Source of the DNA: an uncultured Eubacteriales bacterium
Lineage (GTDB): Bacteria > Bacillota > Clostridia > Monoglobales > Monoglobaceae
Reading direction: 5' to 3'
Assembly (NCBI GenBank): GCA_900552305.1
Contig: URZD01000119.1
Coordinates: 1 to 6,756 of the forward strand
DNA: 6,756 bases
The notes below the pieces were generated by a model that searched no databases, was not told the DNA's origin, and saw nothing but the letters and a program-made list of their open reading frames with translations. Shown piece after piece: positions 1 through 5,440 of the stretch (within the stretch, counting starts at the first letter, position 1; each line of letters begins with the position of its first letter). The translations under genes were made by a program, and so were the position numbers.

Positions 1-228
1 CCGCCCGTGCCAAGACCGAAGAAGGTAATTTCGCCGCGCGAGGCGGTTTTACGCTGTGCGGAAAGAACGCCGCTTGACAAGGCGGAGGGAAGAATATGCG
101 CGCAGACGCATATAGGCTGCCCCCCGGCAATTCCGCTTATAGTCTGCGGCGAGCGCATTGACGGCGCGGTTATCGAAAACCTTAAATATTACAAAAAAGA
201 GTATATAGACTGCTGTGCGGAGCGGTAG
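1..228 (+). CDS. Orn/Lys/Arg decarboxylase, C-terminal end (partial)
   Basis: The reading frame is open from base 1 to a TAG at 226-228, so this is the last 75 residues of a gene that starts outside the window. The order of motifs matches the C-terminal domain of PLP-dependent ornithine/lysine/arginine decarboxylases: an ISPREA segment (about residues 9-14), a short acidic/basic stretch ending in EGRICA, then PPAIPLIVCGERI (about 39-51), equivalent to the family's PPGIPLLxPGE. These enzymes make the polyamine precursors putrescine, cadaverine or agmatine in the cytoplasm. The PLP lysine and substrate residues lie upstream, so the substrate cannot be decided. The apparent GTG at position 7 is an internal valine, not a start. 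No convincing terminator follows the stop codon. The family call is secure; the exact enzyme is not. Confidence 0.85.
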   Translation, partial: PPVPRPKKVISPREAVLRCAERTPLDKAEGRICAQTHIGCPPAIPLIVCGERIDGAVIENLKYYKKEYIDCCAER

Positions 229-274
229 GTTTTTATACATAAAATGAAAATTTGAATAAAAAATGTCAAAAATA

Positions 275-303
275 TTGCATTTTGGCGAAAAATGTGATAA
301 AAT
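275..303 (+). promoter_or_regulatory. Candidate sigma-A promoter of putP (extended -10)
   Basis: TTGCAT (275-280) is followed by a 17-nt spacer and TAAAAT (298-303). A TG at 295-296 sits one base before the -10 box, giving an extended -10. Surrounding DNA is AT-rich. Transcription would start near 310, leaving a leader of about 165 nt before putP. The box matches and spacing are seen directly; activity is inferred. Confidence 0.6.
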
Positions 304-316
304 AATCTGTATATTC

Positions 317-440
317 GTTTCGGGAGGGAGAAACCCGATACAAATTTTGGGGAAATTGATAAAATTGTCGGATTGGAGGGCAGTACGAACGATATTCAAT
401 CCTCGGACGGGTGTGCGCCGCGGCTGCGGCACATATCGGT
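317..440 (+). promoter_or_regulatory. Structured 5' leader of putP (possible cis-regulatory RNA)
   Basis: Several complementary segments are nested in this leader. CCGATA (335-340) can pair with TATCGG (434-439) and would close a multi-branch element. Inside it lie a CAA/TTT hairpin (341-358), a GGATTG/CAATCC stem (370-375 with 397-402) and a GC-rich hairpin (413-415 plus 418-421 with 426-432, loop GGCT). A separate small stem, GTTTC/GAAAC (317-321 with 330-334), partly competes with the closing helix. The leader contains no convincing small gene, and it does not match any riboswitch class I can recognise. The pairings are seen; a regulatory role is inference. Confidence 0.35.
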
Positions 441-462
441 CGGTAAGAAATTCAATCAGTTT

Positions 463-467
463 AGGAG
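463..467 (+). promoter_or_regulatory. Ribosome binding site that fixes the putP start
   Basis: AGGAG lies 8 nt before the ATG at 476. The frame stays open 71 codons further upstream to an ATG at 263, but that ATG has no Shine-Dalgarno sequence and lies upstream of the -10 box, so 476 is preferred. Confidence 0.75.
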
Positions 468-475
468 TTTTACAA

Positions 476-2005
476 ATGTTCACTACACAAAATATATGTA
501 TTTTTATTACTATTGTGGTTTACCTTATCGGTATGCTGCTGATAGGCATCTATTATTCAAAGAAAAACGATTCGACGTCGGATTTCTACCTCGGCGGAAG
601 AACGCTCGGACCGCTTGTTACGGCGATGAGCGCGGAGGCGTCCGATATGTCGAGCTATTTGCTTATGGGACTTCCGGGTCTTGCGTACCTTTCGGGTGTG
701 GCTGACGTAGGCTGGACGGTTATCGGACTGGCTGTCGGTACATACCTCAACTGGCTGTTTACGTCAAAAAGACTGCGCCGTTATACGCATATTCTGAATG
801 CGATTACCATTCCGGAATTTTTCTCAAAGCGTTTTCACGATAAAAAGAGTATTCTTTCAACGATTGCGGCGGTTATAATAATCGTGTTCTTTATACCGTA
901 CACAGCGTCGGGGTTTGCTGCCTGCGGAAAGCTGTTTTCATCGCTGTTCGGCATGAACTATATGACGGCAATGATAATTTCTGCGGTTGTTATCGTTGGC
1001 TATACCGCGGCGGGAGGATTCCTTGCGGCGTCCATAACCGACTTTATTCAGAGCATAATTATGACGATTGCGATTTTTGCGGTGCTGTTCTTTGCCACGG
1101 CAAGTGCCGGCGGTATCGGCGCGGTAATGGACAATGCGAAGTCGCTTGCGGGTTACCTTTCGTTCACAAATTCGTATGTTCCCGAAACGGGCGCAAGCAC
1201 GCCTTATAATTTCCTTCATATAATAACAACCGTTTCGTGGGGTCTCGGTTACTTCGGTATGCCGCATATTCTGCTTAGATTCATGGCGATAGACGATGAG
1301 AAAAACCTTAAGCTTTCAAGACGCGTTGCCTCTGTATGGGTTGTAATCGCTATGGCGGTTGCGGTGGGCATCGGTCTTGCGGGCAAGGCGCTGAGCGCGG
1401 CGGGTGTAATAGAGAGCCTTAGCAATGCGGATACCGAGACGGTTATAATCCGTATCGCACACCTGCTTTCGACATACGGTATCGCGCCGGCTCTGCTTGC
1501 GGGACTTGTTCTTTCGGGAATTTTGGCAAGTACGATGTCAACCGCGGATTCACAGCTGCTTGCGGCGTCGTCAAGCGTTTCGCAGAATATATTGCAGGAA
1601 AAGCTGAATCTTAAACTGACCGAAAAGCAGAGTATGCTTGCGGCAAGACTGACGGTTGTGGGCATTGCGATTCTCGGCGTGTTCATTGCAAGAGATCCTG
1701 AAAGCTCGATTTTCGGAATCGTGTCGTTCGCGTGGGCGGGATTCGGTGCAGGCTTCGGTCCGCTTGTTATCTGCTCGCTGTTCTGGAAACGTACAACGCT
1801 GCCGGGCGCAATCTCCGGCATGGTTGCGGGCGGAGTTATGGTATTTGTATGGAAGTACCTGATTAAGCCTATCGGCGGAGTGTTCGGCGTTTATGAGCTG
1901 CTCCCCGCGTTTATCGTAAGCATTGCGGTAATCGTAATCGTAAGCCTTTTAACAAAAGCTCCGTCAAAGGAGATTGAGGACGAGTTCGAGCGCGCAAGAG
2001 CGTAG
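476..2005 (+). CDS. putP: Sodium/proline symporter PutP (SSF family)
   Basis: This 509-residue membrane protein would import L-proline with sodium across the cytoplasmic membrane. Length and motifs fit PutP of the solute:sodium symporter family, which has about 13 membrane helices. Near the N terminus are YLGGRTLGP (about 38-46) and AEASDMSSYLLMGLPG (53-68), the counterpart of the E. coli ASDMSG sodium-site loop, including Asp57. YFGMPHILLRFMA (259-271) is the family's loop signature, and MSTADSQLL (354-362) carries the Ser-Thr pair equivalent to E. coli Ser340/Thr341. The C terminus is a short charged tail. E. coli has a glycine after the ASDMS motif where this protein has serine. The gene stands alone between its own promoter and downstream hairpins; no putA proline dehydrogenase is seen nearby, so the proline may serve osmoprotection, protein synthesis or Stickland-type fermentation. 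Related SSF transporters for other solutes are less likely given the PutP-specific motifs. Confidence 0.9.
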   Translation: MFTTQNICIFITIVVYLIGMLLIGIYYSKKNDSTSDFYLGGRTLGPLVTAMSAEASDMSSYLLMGLPGLAYLSGVADVGWTVIGLAVGTYLNWLFTSKRLRRYTHILNAITIPEFFSKRFHDKKSILSTIAAVIIIVFFIPYTASGFAACGKLFSSLFGMNYMTAMIISAVVIVGYTAAGGFLAASITDFIQSIIMTIAIFAVLFFATASAGGIGAVMDNAKSLAGYLSFTNSYVPETGASTPYNFLHIITTVSWGLGYFGMPHILLRFMAIDDEKNLKLSRRVASVWVVIAMAVAVGIGLAGKALSAAGVIESLSNADTETVIIRIAHLLSTYGIAPALLAGLVLSGILASTMSTADSQLLAASSSVSQNILQEKLNLKLTEKQSMLAARLTVVGIAILGVFIARDPESSIFGIVSFAWAGFGAGFGPLVICSLFWKRTTLPGAISGMVAGGVMVFVWKYLIKPIGGVFGVYELLPAFIVSIAVIVIVSLLTKAPSKEIEDEFERARA

Positions 2006-2016
2006 GATAAATTAAC

Positions 2017-2048
2017 AAAAAAAATACTGCACCGCGTAAAACGGTGCA
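2017..2048 (-). terminator. Intrinsic terminator oriented to the minus strand
   Basis: TGCACCG (2028-2034) pairs perfectly with CGGTGCA (2042-2048) around a 7-nt loop. On the plus strand the stem is preceded by eight A residues (2017-2024), so a minus-strand transcript would read the hairpin, then GTA, then U8. On the plus strand no T tract follows. No minus-strand gene is visible immediately to the right, so this terminator has no obvious client. It could block antisense transcription into putP. Confidence 0.5.
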
Positions 2049-2054
2049 ATGATA

Positions 2055-2083
2055 AACCCCCGAAGGTCAGAGCTTCGGGGGTT
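2055..2083 (+). terminator. Strong hairpin downstream of putP, probable transcription end
   Basis: AACCCCCGAAG (2055-2065) and CTTCGGGGGTT (2073-2083) form a perfect 11-bp stem with a 7-nt loop. The following bases (GTGTCGG) are poor in T, so as a plus-strand terminator it rests on stem strength. On the minus strand the tail is TTTATC, so it may act in both directions or serve mainly as an mRNA 3' stabiliser. Its position 49 bp after the putP stop supports an end-of-transcript role. Confidence 0.45.
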
Positions 2084-2092
2084 GTGTCGGTT

Positions 2093-2223
2093 ATGCGGGC
2101 GCAGTACGGTTTAATTTTATGTTCGCGATATTCATGATCAAGCGTTTGCGCCGGGGTTCAGCCATGCGCCCGCGGTACTGTTCAATTATGTGTTTGCGCA
2201 TAGGCCATGCGGATGCGGTACGG
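2093..2223 (+). repeat. Degenerate direct repeat upstream of the yczE-like gene
   Basis: A 17-bp motif with the pattern ATGCGNNNGCRGTACKG occurs at 2093-2109, 2164-2180 and 2207-2223. Copies 1 and 2 continue with similar sequence (TTYAATT, then ATGT and a GCG-rich end at about 2130 and 2202). Copies 2 and 3 are each preceded by GTTTGCGC and a GCC. Start-to-start spacings are 71 and 43 bp, not multiples of three together, so this is not a protein repeat. The cores of copies 1 and 2 are also complementary: GCGGGCGC (2095-2102) with GCGCCCGC (2166-2173). The third copy runs into the ribosome site of the next gene. It could be operator sites, an RNA element or a decayed intergenic repeat. Confidence 0.5.
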
Positions 2224-2236
2224 GAGGAAGGACAAA

Positions 2237-2839
2237 ATGAAAAAAACGGAGTATGCGAAAAAAATTACTGTAATAATAATCGGAGCAATTATCTCCGCGT
2301 TCGGAATAAGCATTGCGATAAACGCGGGGTTTGGCGGCGCAACGCTTGCCGTGCTTTGGCAGGGGACGGCAAAGTGCCTTAATATGAGCATAGGCACCGC
2401 GTCAGCTGTTGTGGCGGCGGTTATGATTTTGTTTGCGTTCTTTTATGACAGAAAGCAAATACATATCGGCACGGTGCTGTATCAGATATTTTACAGCGGC
2501 TTTGTGGATATATTCTCGGCGAATTATGAAACCGCGAGTGGCGTGCTGAACTTTTTTATAATGCTTGGCGGGATATTGCTGTTCGGAGCGGGTACGGGAA
2601 TGTATGCCGCGGCAAATCTCGGCCGCGGCTCGTACGAGGCGGTCACGTTTGCGATTGCGGAGCGGAACGGATTTCGCACGGCATATGTAAGAATGGCTCT
2701 TGACGCGGCGGTGGTTTTGCTCGGCGCGGCAATGGGCGGCAGCGTGGGTCTGTGTACCGTTGTAACGATTTTGGTGTCGGGAGCGGTAATTCAGCGTTCC
2801 AAACAGCTGACGGAAAAATTGATATTCGGCGGAATGTGA
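2237..2839 (+). CDS. YczE/YyaS/YitT-type integral membrane protein
   Basis: This 200-residue, very hydrophobic protein has about five or six membrane helices (roughly 11-33, 49-69, 78-95, 104-125, 150-188). The family pattern is visible: an early GISIAINAGFGG (23-34), SIGTAS (51-56), a HIGTVLYQIFYSGFVDIF stretch (76-93), GMYAAANLGRGSYEA (121-135) and VRMALDAAVVLLGAAMGG (151-168) followed by VGLCT. These match the YczE group of uncharacterised membrane proteins. B. subtilis YczE has been linked to production of a secondary metabolite, but no general biochemical function is known, and none is proposed here. The start at 2237 has GGGAGGAAGG (2222-2231) just upstream; an in-frame ATG at 2207 lies within the repeat and lacks such a site. 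The gene appears to be monocistronic, with no clear promoter box in the repeat-containing spacer. Confidence 0.8.
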   Translation: MKKTEYAKKITVIIIGAIISAFGISIAINAGFGGATLAVLWQGTAKCLNMSIGTASAVVAAVMILFAFFYDRKQIHIGTVLYQIFYSGFVDIFSANYETASGVLNFFIMLGGILLFGAGTGMYAAANLGRGSYEAVTFAIAERNGFRTAYVRMALDAAVVLLGAAMGGSVGLCTVVTILVSGAVIQRSKQLTEKLIFGGM

Positions 2840-2875
2840 GCCAAATCTGCCGAAAAAATGTGTTTTCGGTTGGTA

Positions 2876-2911
2876 TTCGGCGGAGAATTACACCGCTGAA
2901 AAGATATTTTT
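2876..2911 (+). terminator. Candidate terminator of the yczE-like gene
   Basis: TTCGGCGG (2876-2883) pairs with CCGCTGAA (2893-2900; one G-U pair), followed four bases later by the T-rich run at 2905-2910. The stem is adequate and the T run modest and displaced. It is one of several alternative hairpins in this convergent spacer, so the exact termination structure is uncertain. Confidence 0.4.
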
Positions 2912-2925
2912 ACAGACATTCAGCG

Positions 2926-2967
2926 AAAAATAAAAAAGCTGCAGCTTATATTTCGATAAGCCGCAGC
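2926..2967 (-). terminator. Intrinsic terminator of the prolyl-tRNA deacylase gene
   Basis: On the plus strand GCTGC-A-GCTTAT (2938-2949) pairs with ATAAGC-C-GCAGC (2956-2967): 11 pairs, one A-C mismatch and a 6-nt loop. Read on the minus strand the stem is followed by six T residues (2937-2932), then A and five more T. This is a textbook rho-independent terminator. Most of the stem lies within the coding sequence: its 5' arm and loop encode the last residues, and the stop codon (2948-2946) sits in the 3' arm. Confidence 0.85.
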
Positions 2968-3437
2968 GAATTTCCGTGATTTTCTATGATTTTTATAAGG
3001 TCGTCTGTTTTGAGCCATACCGTAGCCGTGTTGTCGCACGGATGTATGCCGATTAAATACGGCTCGGTAAGGAAGTCGCGGTCAAGAAAGAACTGCACGC
3101 GGCGTTCCGGGTCGTTGAGCAGACCGAGCGGCGTGACCGACCCCGGCGTAAGCCCCATAATTTCCGCAAGTTCCTCCGCCGAGGCAAAGGTGAGCGAGCG
3201 CGTGCCGTTTTGGCGGCGAAAGTCCTTAAGGTTGACCCTTTTATCGCCGCGCACGGTTATAAGGTAGTAATTAAGCCGTTTATCGTCGCGGATAAACAGA
3301 TTTTTTGCGTCCGCCTCAGGGTGCGGGACCTCAACGTCGCAAAGCTCCGACATGGTGAAAACCGCGCAGTGCTCTGTGATTTCGTACTCAATTCCAAGAC
3401 TGTTTAAATATTCGTAAATTTCCTGTTTGTTCATCAT
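2946..3437 (-). CDS. Prolyl-tRNA editing protein, ProX/PrdX type (YbaK/EbsC superfamily)
   Basis: This 163-residue cytoplasmic protein matches the free-standing relatives of the prolyl-tRNA synthetase editing domain, which hydrolyse Ala-tRNA(Pro). Recognisable elements are HCAVFTMSE (23-31), the conserved KNLFIRD with its lysine-asparagine pair (45-51), the YYLITVRGDKRVNLK stretch (57-71), GSVTPLGLLND (99-109), RRVQFFLD (112-119) and a late GIHPCDNTATVWL (130-142). Length is normal for the family. In some Clostridia the homologue PrdX sits with D-proline reductase genes; none are visible here. Two ATGs are adjacent (3437-3435 and 3434-3432). AAGGA (3455-3451) is 13 nt from the first and 16 nt from the second, a long spacing, so the first is chosen; most relatives seem to begin near MNKQE, which the second would give. 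A TTG at 3494 could extend it by 19 residues but has no usable ribosome site. YbaK-like Cys-tRNA(Pro) deacylase is a less likely alternative. Confidence 0.85.
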   Translation of the reverse strand: MMNKQEIYEYLNSLGIEYEITEHCAVFTMSELCDVEVPHPEADAKNLFIRDDKRLNYYLITVRGDKRVNLKDFRRQNGTRSLTFASAEELAEIMGLTPGSVTPLGLLNDPERRVQFFLDRDFLTEPYLIGIHPCDNTATVWLKTDDLIKIIENHGNSLRLIEI

Positions 3438-3520
3438 TTGTTTTGTCAAATCCTTTTCATTGTAAAATAGACTACATTTATATTGTTTCGCCAAGCCTGA
3501 AAAAAATTCCTTTTTTTAAA

Positions 3521-3570
3521 TGTAAAATATTTCACAAGTATTTTACAAAACAAGACTTTTTGATTTTACA
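3521..3570 (+). promoter_or_regulatory. Candidate PhoP binding region (Pho box-like hexamers)
   Basis: TTCACA (3531-3536) and TTTACA (3542-3547) are direct repeats exactly 11 bp apart, and another TTTACA lies at 3565-3570, 23 bp further on. Firmicute PhoP sites are known to be TT(A/C/T)ACA direct repeats with about 11-bp periodicity placed upstream of the -10 box, and a pst operon is the classic target. An expected middle repeat near 3553 is missing. The 16 bp at 3521-3536 also form a near-perfect inverted repeat (one mismatch). The motifs are seen; PhoP control is inferred. Confidence 0.45.
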
Positions 3571-3585
3571 TTTCGGATATATAAT
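3557..3585 (+). promoter_or_regulatory. Candidate pstS promoter with perfect TATAAT and weak -35
   Basis: TATAAT lies at 3580-3585. The hexamer 17 bp upstream is TTTTTG (3557-3562), a poor -35 match, as expected for a promoter that depends on an activator. Upstream A and T tracts (A7 at 3500-3506, T7 at 3511-3517) could add an UP-type contribution. Transcription would start near 3592, about 37 nt before pstS. Confidence 0.5.
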
Positions 3586-3614
3586 TCTGTTTGTAAAGAG
3601 AAAAAGAGAAAAAA

Positions 3615-3620
3615 AGGAGA
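3615..3620 (+). promoter_or_regulatory. Ribosome binding site that fixes the pstS start
   Basis: AGGAGA ends 8 nt before the ATG at 3629, in a purine-rich run. The same frame is open back to 3443, but that region contains the promoter and has no signal-peptide character. Confidence 0.8.
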
Positions 3621-3628
3621 TTTTAGTT

Positions 3629-4486
3629 ATGAAAAAAACATTGGCATTGGTACTTAGTGCGATTATGACAATCGCGGCTTGCGCGGGCTGCGGAAACGGC
3701 GGCGCGAACGACAAGCAGAAGGCGGACACAAACACAGCGGACAAGGCGGCGGTAAGCGGCTCGGTTTCAACGGACGGCTCGACGTCGATGGAAAAGGTAA
3801 TCGGCGCGTTGGGCGAATCGTTCATGGAGATTAACAAGGGTACGACCTTTACATACAATCCGACAGGCTCCGGCTCGGGAATCACGGCAGTGTCCGAGGG
3901 TCGCTGCGACATAGGTCTTTCAAGCCGTTCGCTGAAGGATGAGGAAAAGGCAAAGGAACTTGAAGAAACGGTTCTTGCATATGACGGAATCGCGGTTATA
4001 GTAAACCCCGGGAATCCGGTAAAGGACTTAAAGGTTGAGGATATTGCGAAAATCTACACGGGCGAGATTACAAACTGGAGCGCGATAGGCGGCTCGGACG
4101 GCGAGATAGTGGTTATCGGCAGAGAAGCGGGCAGCGGTACAAGAGACGGCTTTGAGTCAATCACGGACACAAAGGACAAATGCAAATACCGCCAGGAGCT
4201 TACCTCAACGGGTGATGTAATCACAACGGTTTCACAGAACCCGAACGCAATCGGCTACGCGTCACTCGCAGCGGTAAAGGACAGCGTAAAGACGGTTACG
4301 GTAAACGGAGTCGCACCGACCGAGGCTGCCGTAAAGGACGCGACATATGTTATCCAAAGACCGTTCGTACTGGTAACAAAGAAGGATACAAAGCTCTCTG
4401 ATACGGCTCAGGCATTCTTCGACTACGCAACATCTAAGGACGCGTCAAAGATTATATCCGACGCGGGCGCGGTATCGGCGAAGTAA
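3629..4486 (+). CDS. pstS: Phosphate ABC transporter, substrate-binding lipoprotein PstS
   Basis: This 285-residue lipoprotein captures inorganic phosphate outside the cell and hands it to PstCA. It has a signal peptide (KK, then a hydrophobic run to about residue 17) and a lipobox: I15-A-A-C18 fits best, although C21 is a possible second site. A Gly/Asn/Lys/Asp-rich linker to about 42 would tether the domain. Ligand-loop motifs of the PstS fold follow: GSTSM (50-54), TGSGSGI (79-85), CDIGLSSR (93-100) with the Asp94 expected to contact phosphate, and GREAGSGTRDGF (164-175) with Arg165, Ser169, Gly170 and Thr171. YTGEITNW (143-150) is also characteristic. Length is normal. It is the first gene of the pst operon, behind a Pho-like promoter, so induction by phosphate starvation is likely. 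A GC-rich hairpin after it could make PstS more abundant than the downstream subunits. Confidence 0.95.
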   Translation: MKKTLALVLSAIMTIAACAGCGNGGANDKQKADTNTADKAAVSGSVSTDGSTSMEKVIGALGESFMEINKGTTFTYNPTGSGSGITAVSEGRCDIGLSSRSLKDEEKAKELEETVLAYDGIAVIVNPGNPVKDLKVEDIAKIYTGEITNWSAIGGSDGEIVVIGREAGSGTRDGFESITDTKDKCKYRQELTSTGDVITTVSQNPNAIGYASLAAVKDSVKTVTVNGVAPTEAAVKDATYVIQRPFVLVTKKDTKLSDTAQAFFDYATSKDASKIISDAGAVSAK

Positions 4487-4500
4487 TAATGTCGCAGAAC

Positions 4501-4538
4501 AGAGGGAAGGCGCGCCGCTTGCGGCTGCGCCCTCTTTC
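4501..4538 (+). terminator. Hairpin between pstS and pstC (partial terminator or mRNA stabiliser)
   Basis: GGCGC (4509-4513) pairs with GCGCC (4527-4531), continuing inward with GCCG/CGGC (4514-4517 with 4522-4525, loop CTTG, one bulged T) and outward with AGAG/CTCT (4501-4504 with 4532-4535). A short, interrupted T stretch (TCTTTC) follows, so full termination is unlikely. In known pst operons such elements cause more pstS than pstCAB mRNA; that role here is inferred. Confidence 0.6.
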
Positions 4539-4561
4539 AATAAAGTTAAGGGGTCTATAAG

Positions 4562-5440
4562 ATGAACACAAATATTTACAGGAAAAAGCTGTTTGAAAAC
4601 GCGGTACACGGTCTGTTTCTTATACTTGGTCTGATAACCGTGGGCAGCGTTCTGCTGATAACGGTATACCTTGTTATCTCGGGAATCCCCGCGATACGCG
4701 AGATTGGACTTGTGAAGTTTCTGTTTGGCAGGACGTGGGCGTCAACGGCGGCAGAGCCGCAGTTCGGAATCCTTCCGTTTATACTCACAAGTGTTTACGG
4801 CACGGCGGGCGCGATACTGATAGGCGTTCCGATTGGTTTTATGACCGCGGTATACCTCGCAAAAGCCGCGCCAAAGGCAGTGCGCGGGGTCGTGGAGGAG
4901 GCAGTCAGCCTTCTTGCGGGAATCCCGTCGGTTGTCTACGGTCTGGTAGGTATGCTTGTGCTTGTGCCGGGGATAAGAAATATATTCCATGTCCCGGACG
5001 GGTCAAGCCTTTTGGCAGCGATTGTTGTGCTTGCAATCATGATTCTGCCGTCGATAATAAAGGTTTCGCTTACCGCGCTGGAGGCTGTTCCGAAGGAGTA
5101 TGAGGACGCGTCCCTTGCGCTGGGCGCGACGCCGGTCGAAACGTATTTCCGCGTTTCCGTTCCGGCGGCGAAAAGCGGCATAGCCGCGGCGGTTGTCCTC
5201 GGCGTAGGGCGCGCGATAGGCGAGGCGATGGCAGTAATGATGGTTTCGGGAAACGTGCCGAATATGCCGTCGCTGTTCCAGAGCGTAAGGTTTCTTACCA
5301 CGGCGGTGGCGAGCGAGATGTCGTATTCCGCGGGACTGCAAAGACAGGCTCTGTTTTCGATCGCGCTTGTGCTGTTCCTTTTTATCATGCTGATAAACGC
5401 AACGCTGAACTTCCTTCTCAAAAGAGAGGGAAAGGAATAA
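4562..5440 (+). CDS. pstC: Phosphate ABC transporter permease PstC
   Basis: This 292-residue inner-membrane subunit forms half of the phosphate channel with PstA. It has about six hydrophobic helices: one near 14-40, a block from 69 to 100, then about 115-138, 150-172, 205-230 and 262-286. PstC/PstA hallmarks are LAGIPSVVYGLVG (118-130), an EAA-type coupling loop EYEDASLALGATP (179-191) that contacts PstB, and GRAIGEAMAVMMVSGN (216-231). The GRTWAST segment (56-62) after the first helix is typical of PstC rather than PstA. AAGGGG (4548-4553), 8 nt before the ATG, supports the start. It is separated from pstS by 75 bp containing a hairpin, and from pstA by an unusual 139-bp spacer. Confidence 0.95.
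   Translation: MNTNIYRKKLFENAVHGLFLILGLITVGSVLLITVYLVISGIPAIREIGLVKFLFGRTWASTAAEPQFGILPFILTSVYGTAGAILIGVPIGFMTAVYLAKAAPKAVRGVVEEAVSLLAGIPSVVYGLVGMLVLVPGIRNIFHVPDGSSLLAAIVVLAIMILPSIIKVSLTALEAVPKEYEDASLALGATPVETYFRVSVPAAKSGIAAAVVLGVGRAIGEAMAVMMVSGNVPNMPSLFQSVRFLTTAVASEMSYSAGLQRQALFSIALVLFLFIMLINATLNFLLKREGKE

Noticed and set aside
263..475. 71-residue N-terminal extension of putP in the same open frame
   Set aside because: No ribosome site at 263, the upstream start lies before the predicted -10 box, and the extension has no similarity to the PutP N terminus, which begins naturally at 476.
1249..1821. 190-codon minus-strand open frame inside putP
   Set aside because: It lies wholly antisense to a clear membrane-protein gene, has low-complexity Ser/Ala/Thr composition, no ribosome site, and is explained by the codon bias of putP.
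2119..2382. 87-codon plus-strand frame over the repeat region and the start of the yczE-like gene
   Set aside because: Arg/Cys-rich composition, no ribosome site, and the repeat spacings do not preserve a common frame.
2936..2947. Perfect 12-bp palindrome AAGCTGCAGCTT as an operator
   Set aside because: It is a by-product of the terminator stem at the end of the deacylase gene.
3444..3449. Perfect TTGACA -35 hexamer on the minus strand near the deacylase start
   Set aside because: The matching -10 would fall inside the coding region, and the bases 17 nt downstream read ACAGGA, so it is not a usable promoter.
3459..3494. Minus-strand promoter for the deacylase (TACAAT at 3464-3459 or TTGGCG at 3494-3489)
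   Set aside because: No combination gives both a good -35 and -10 with 16-18 nt spacing. A promoter must be here, but I cannot place it.
3443..3628. Upstream extension of pstS in the open frame
   Set aside because: It spans the promoter and Pho-like repeats, and the signal peptide with its good ribosome site starts at 3629.
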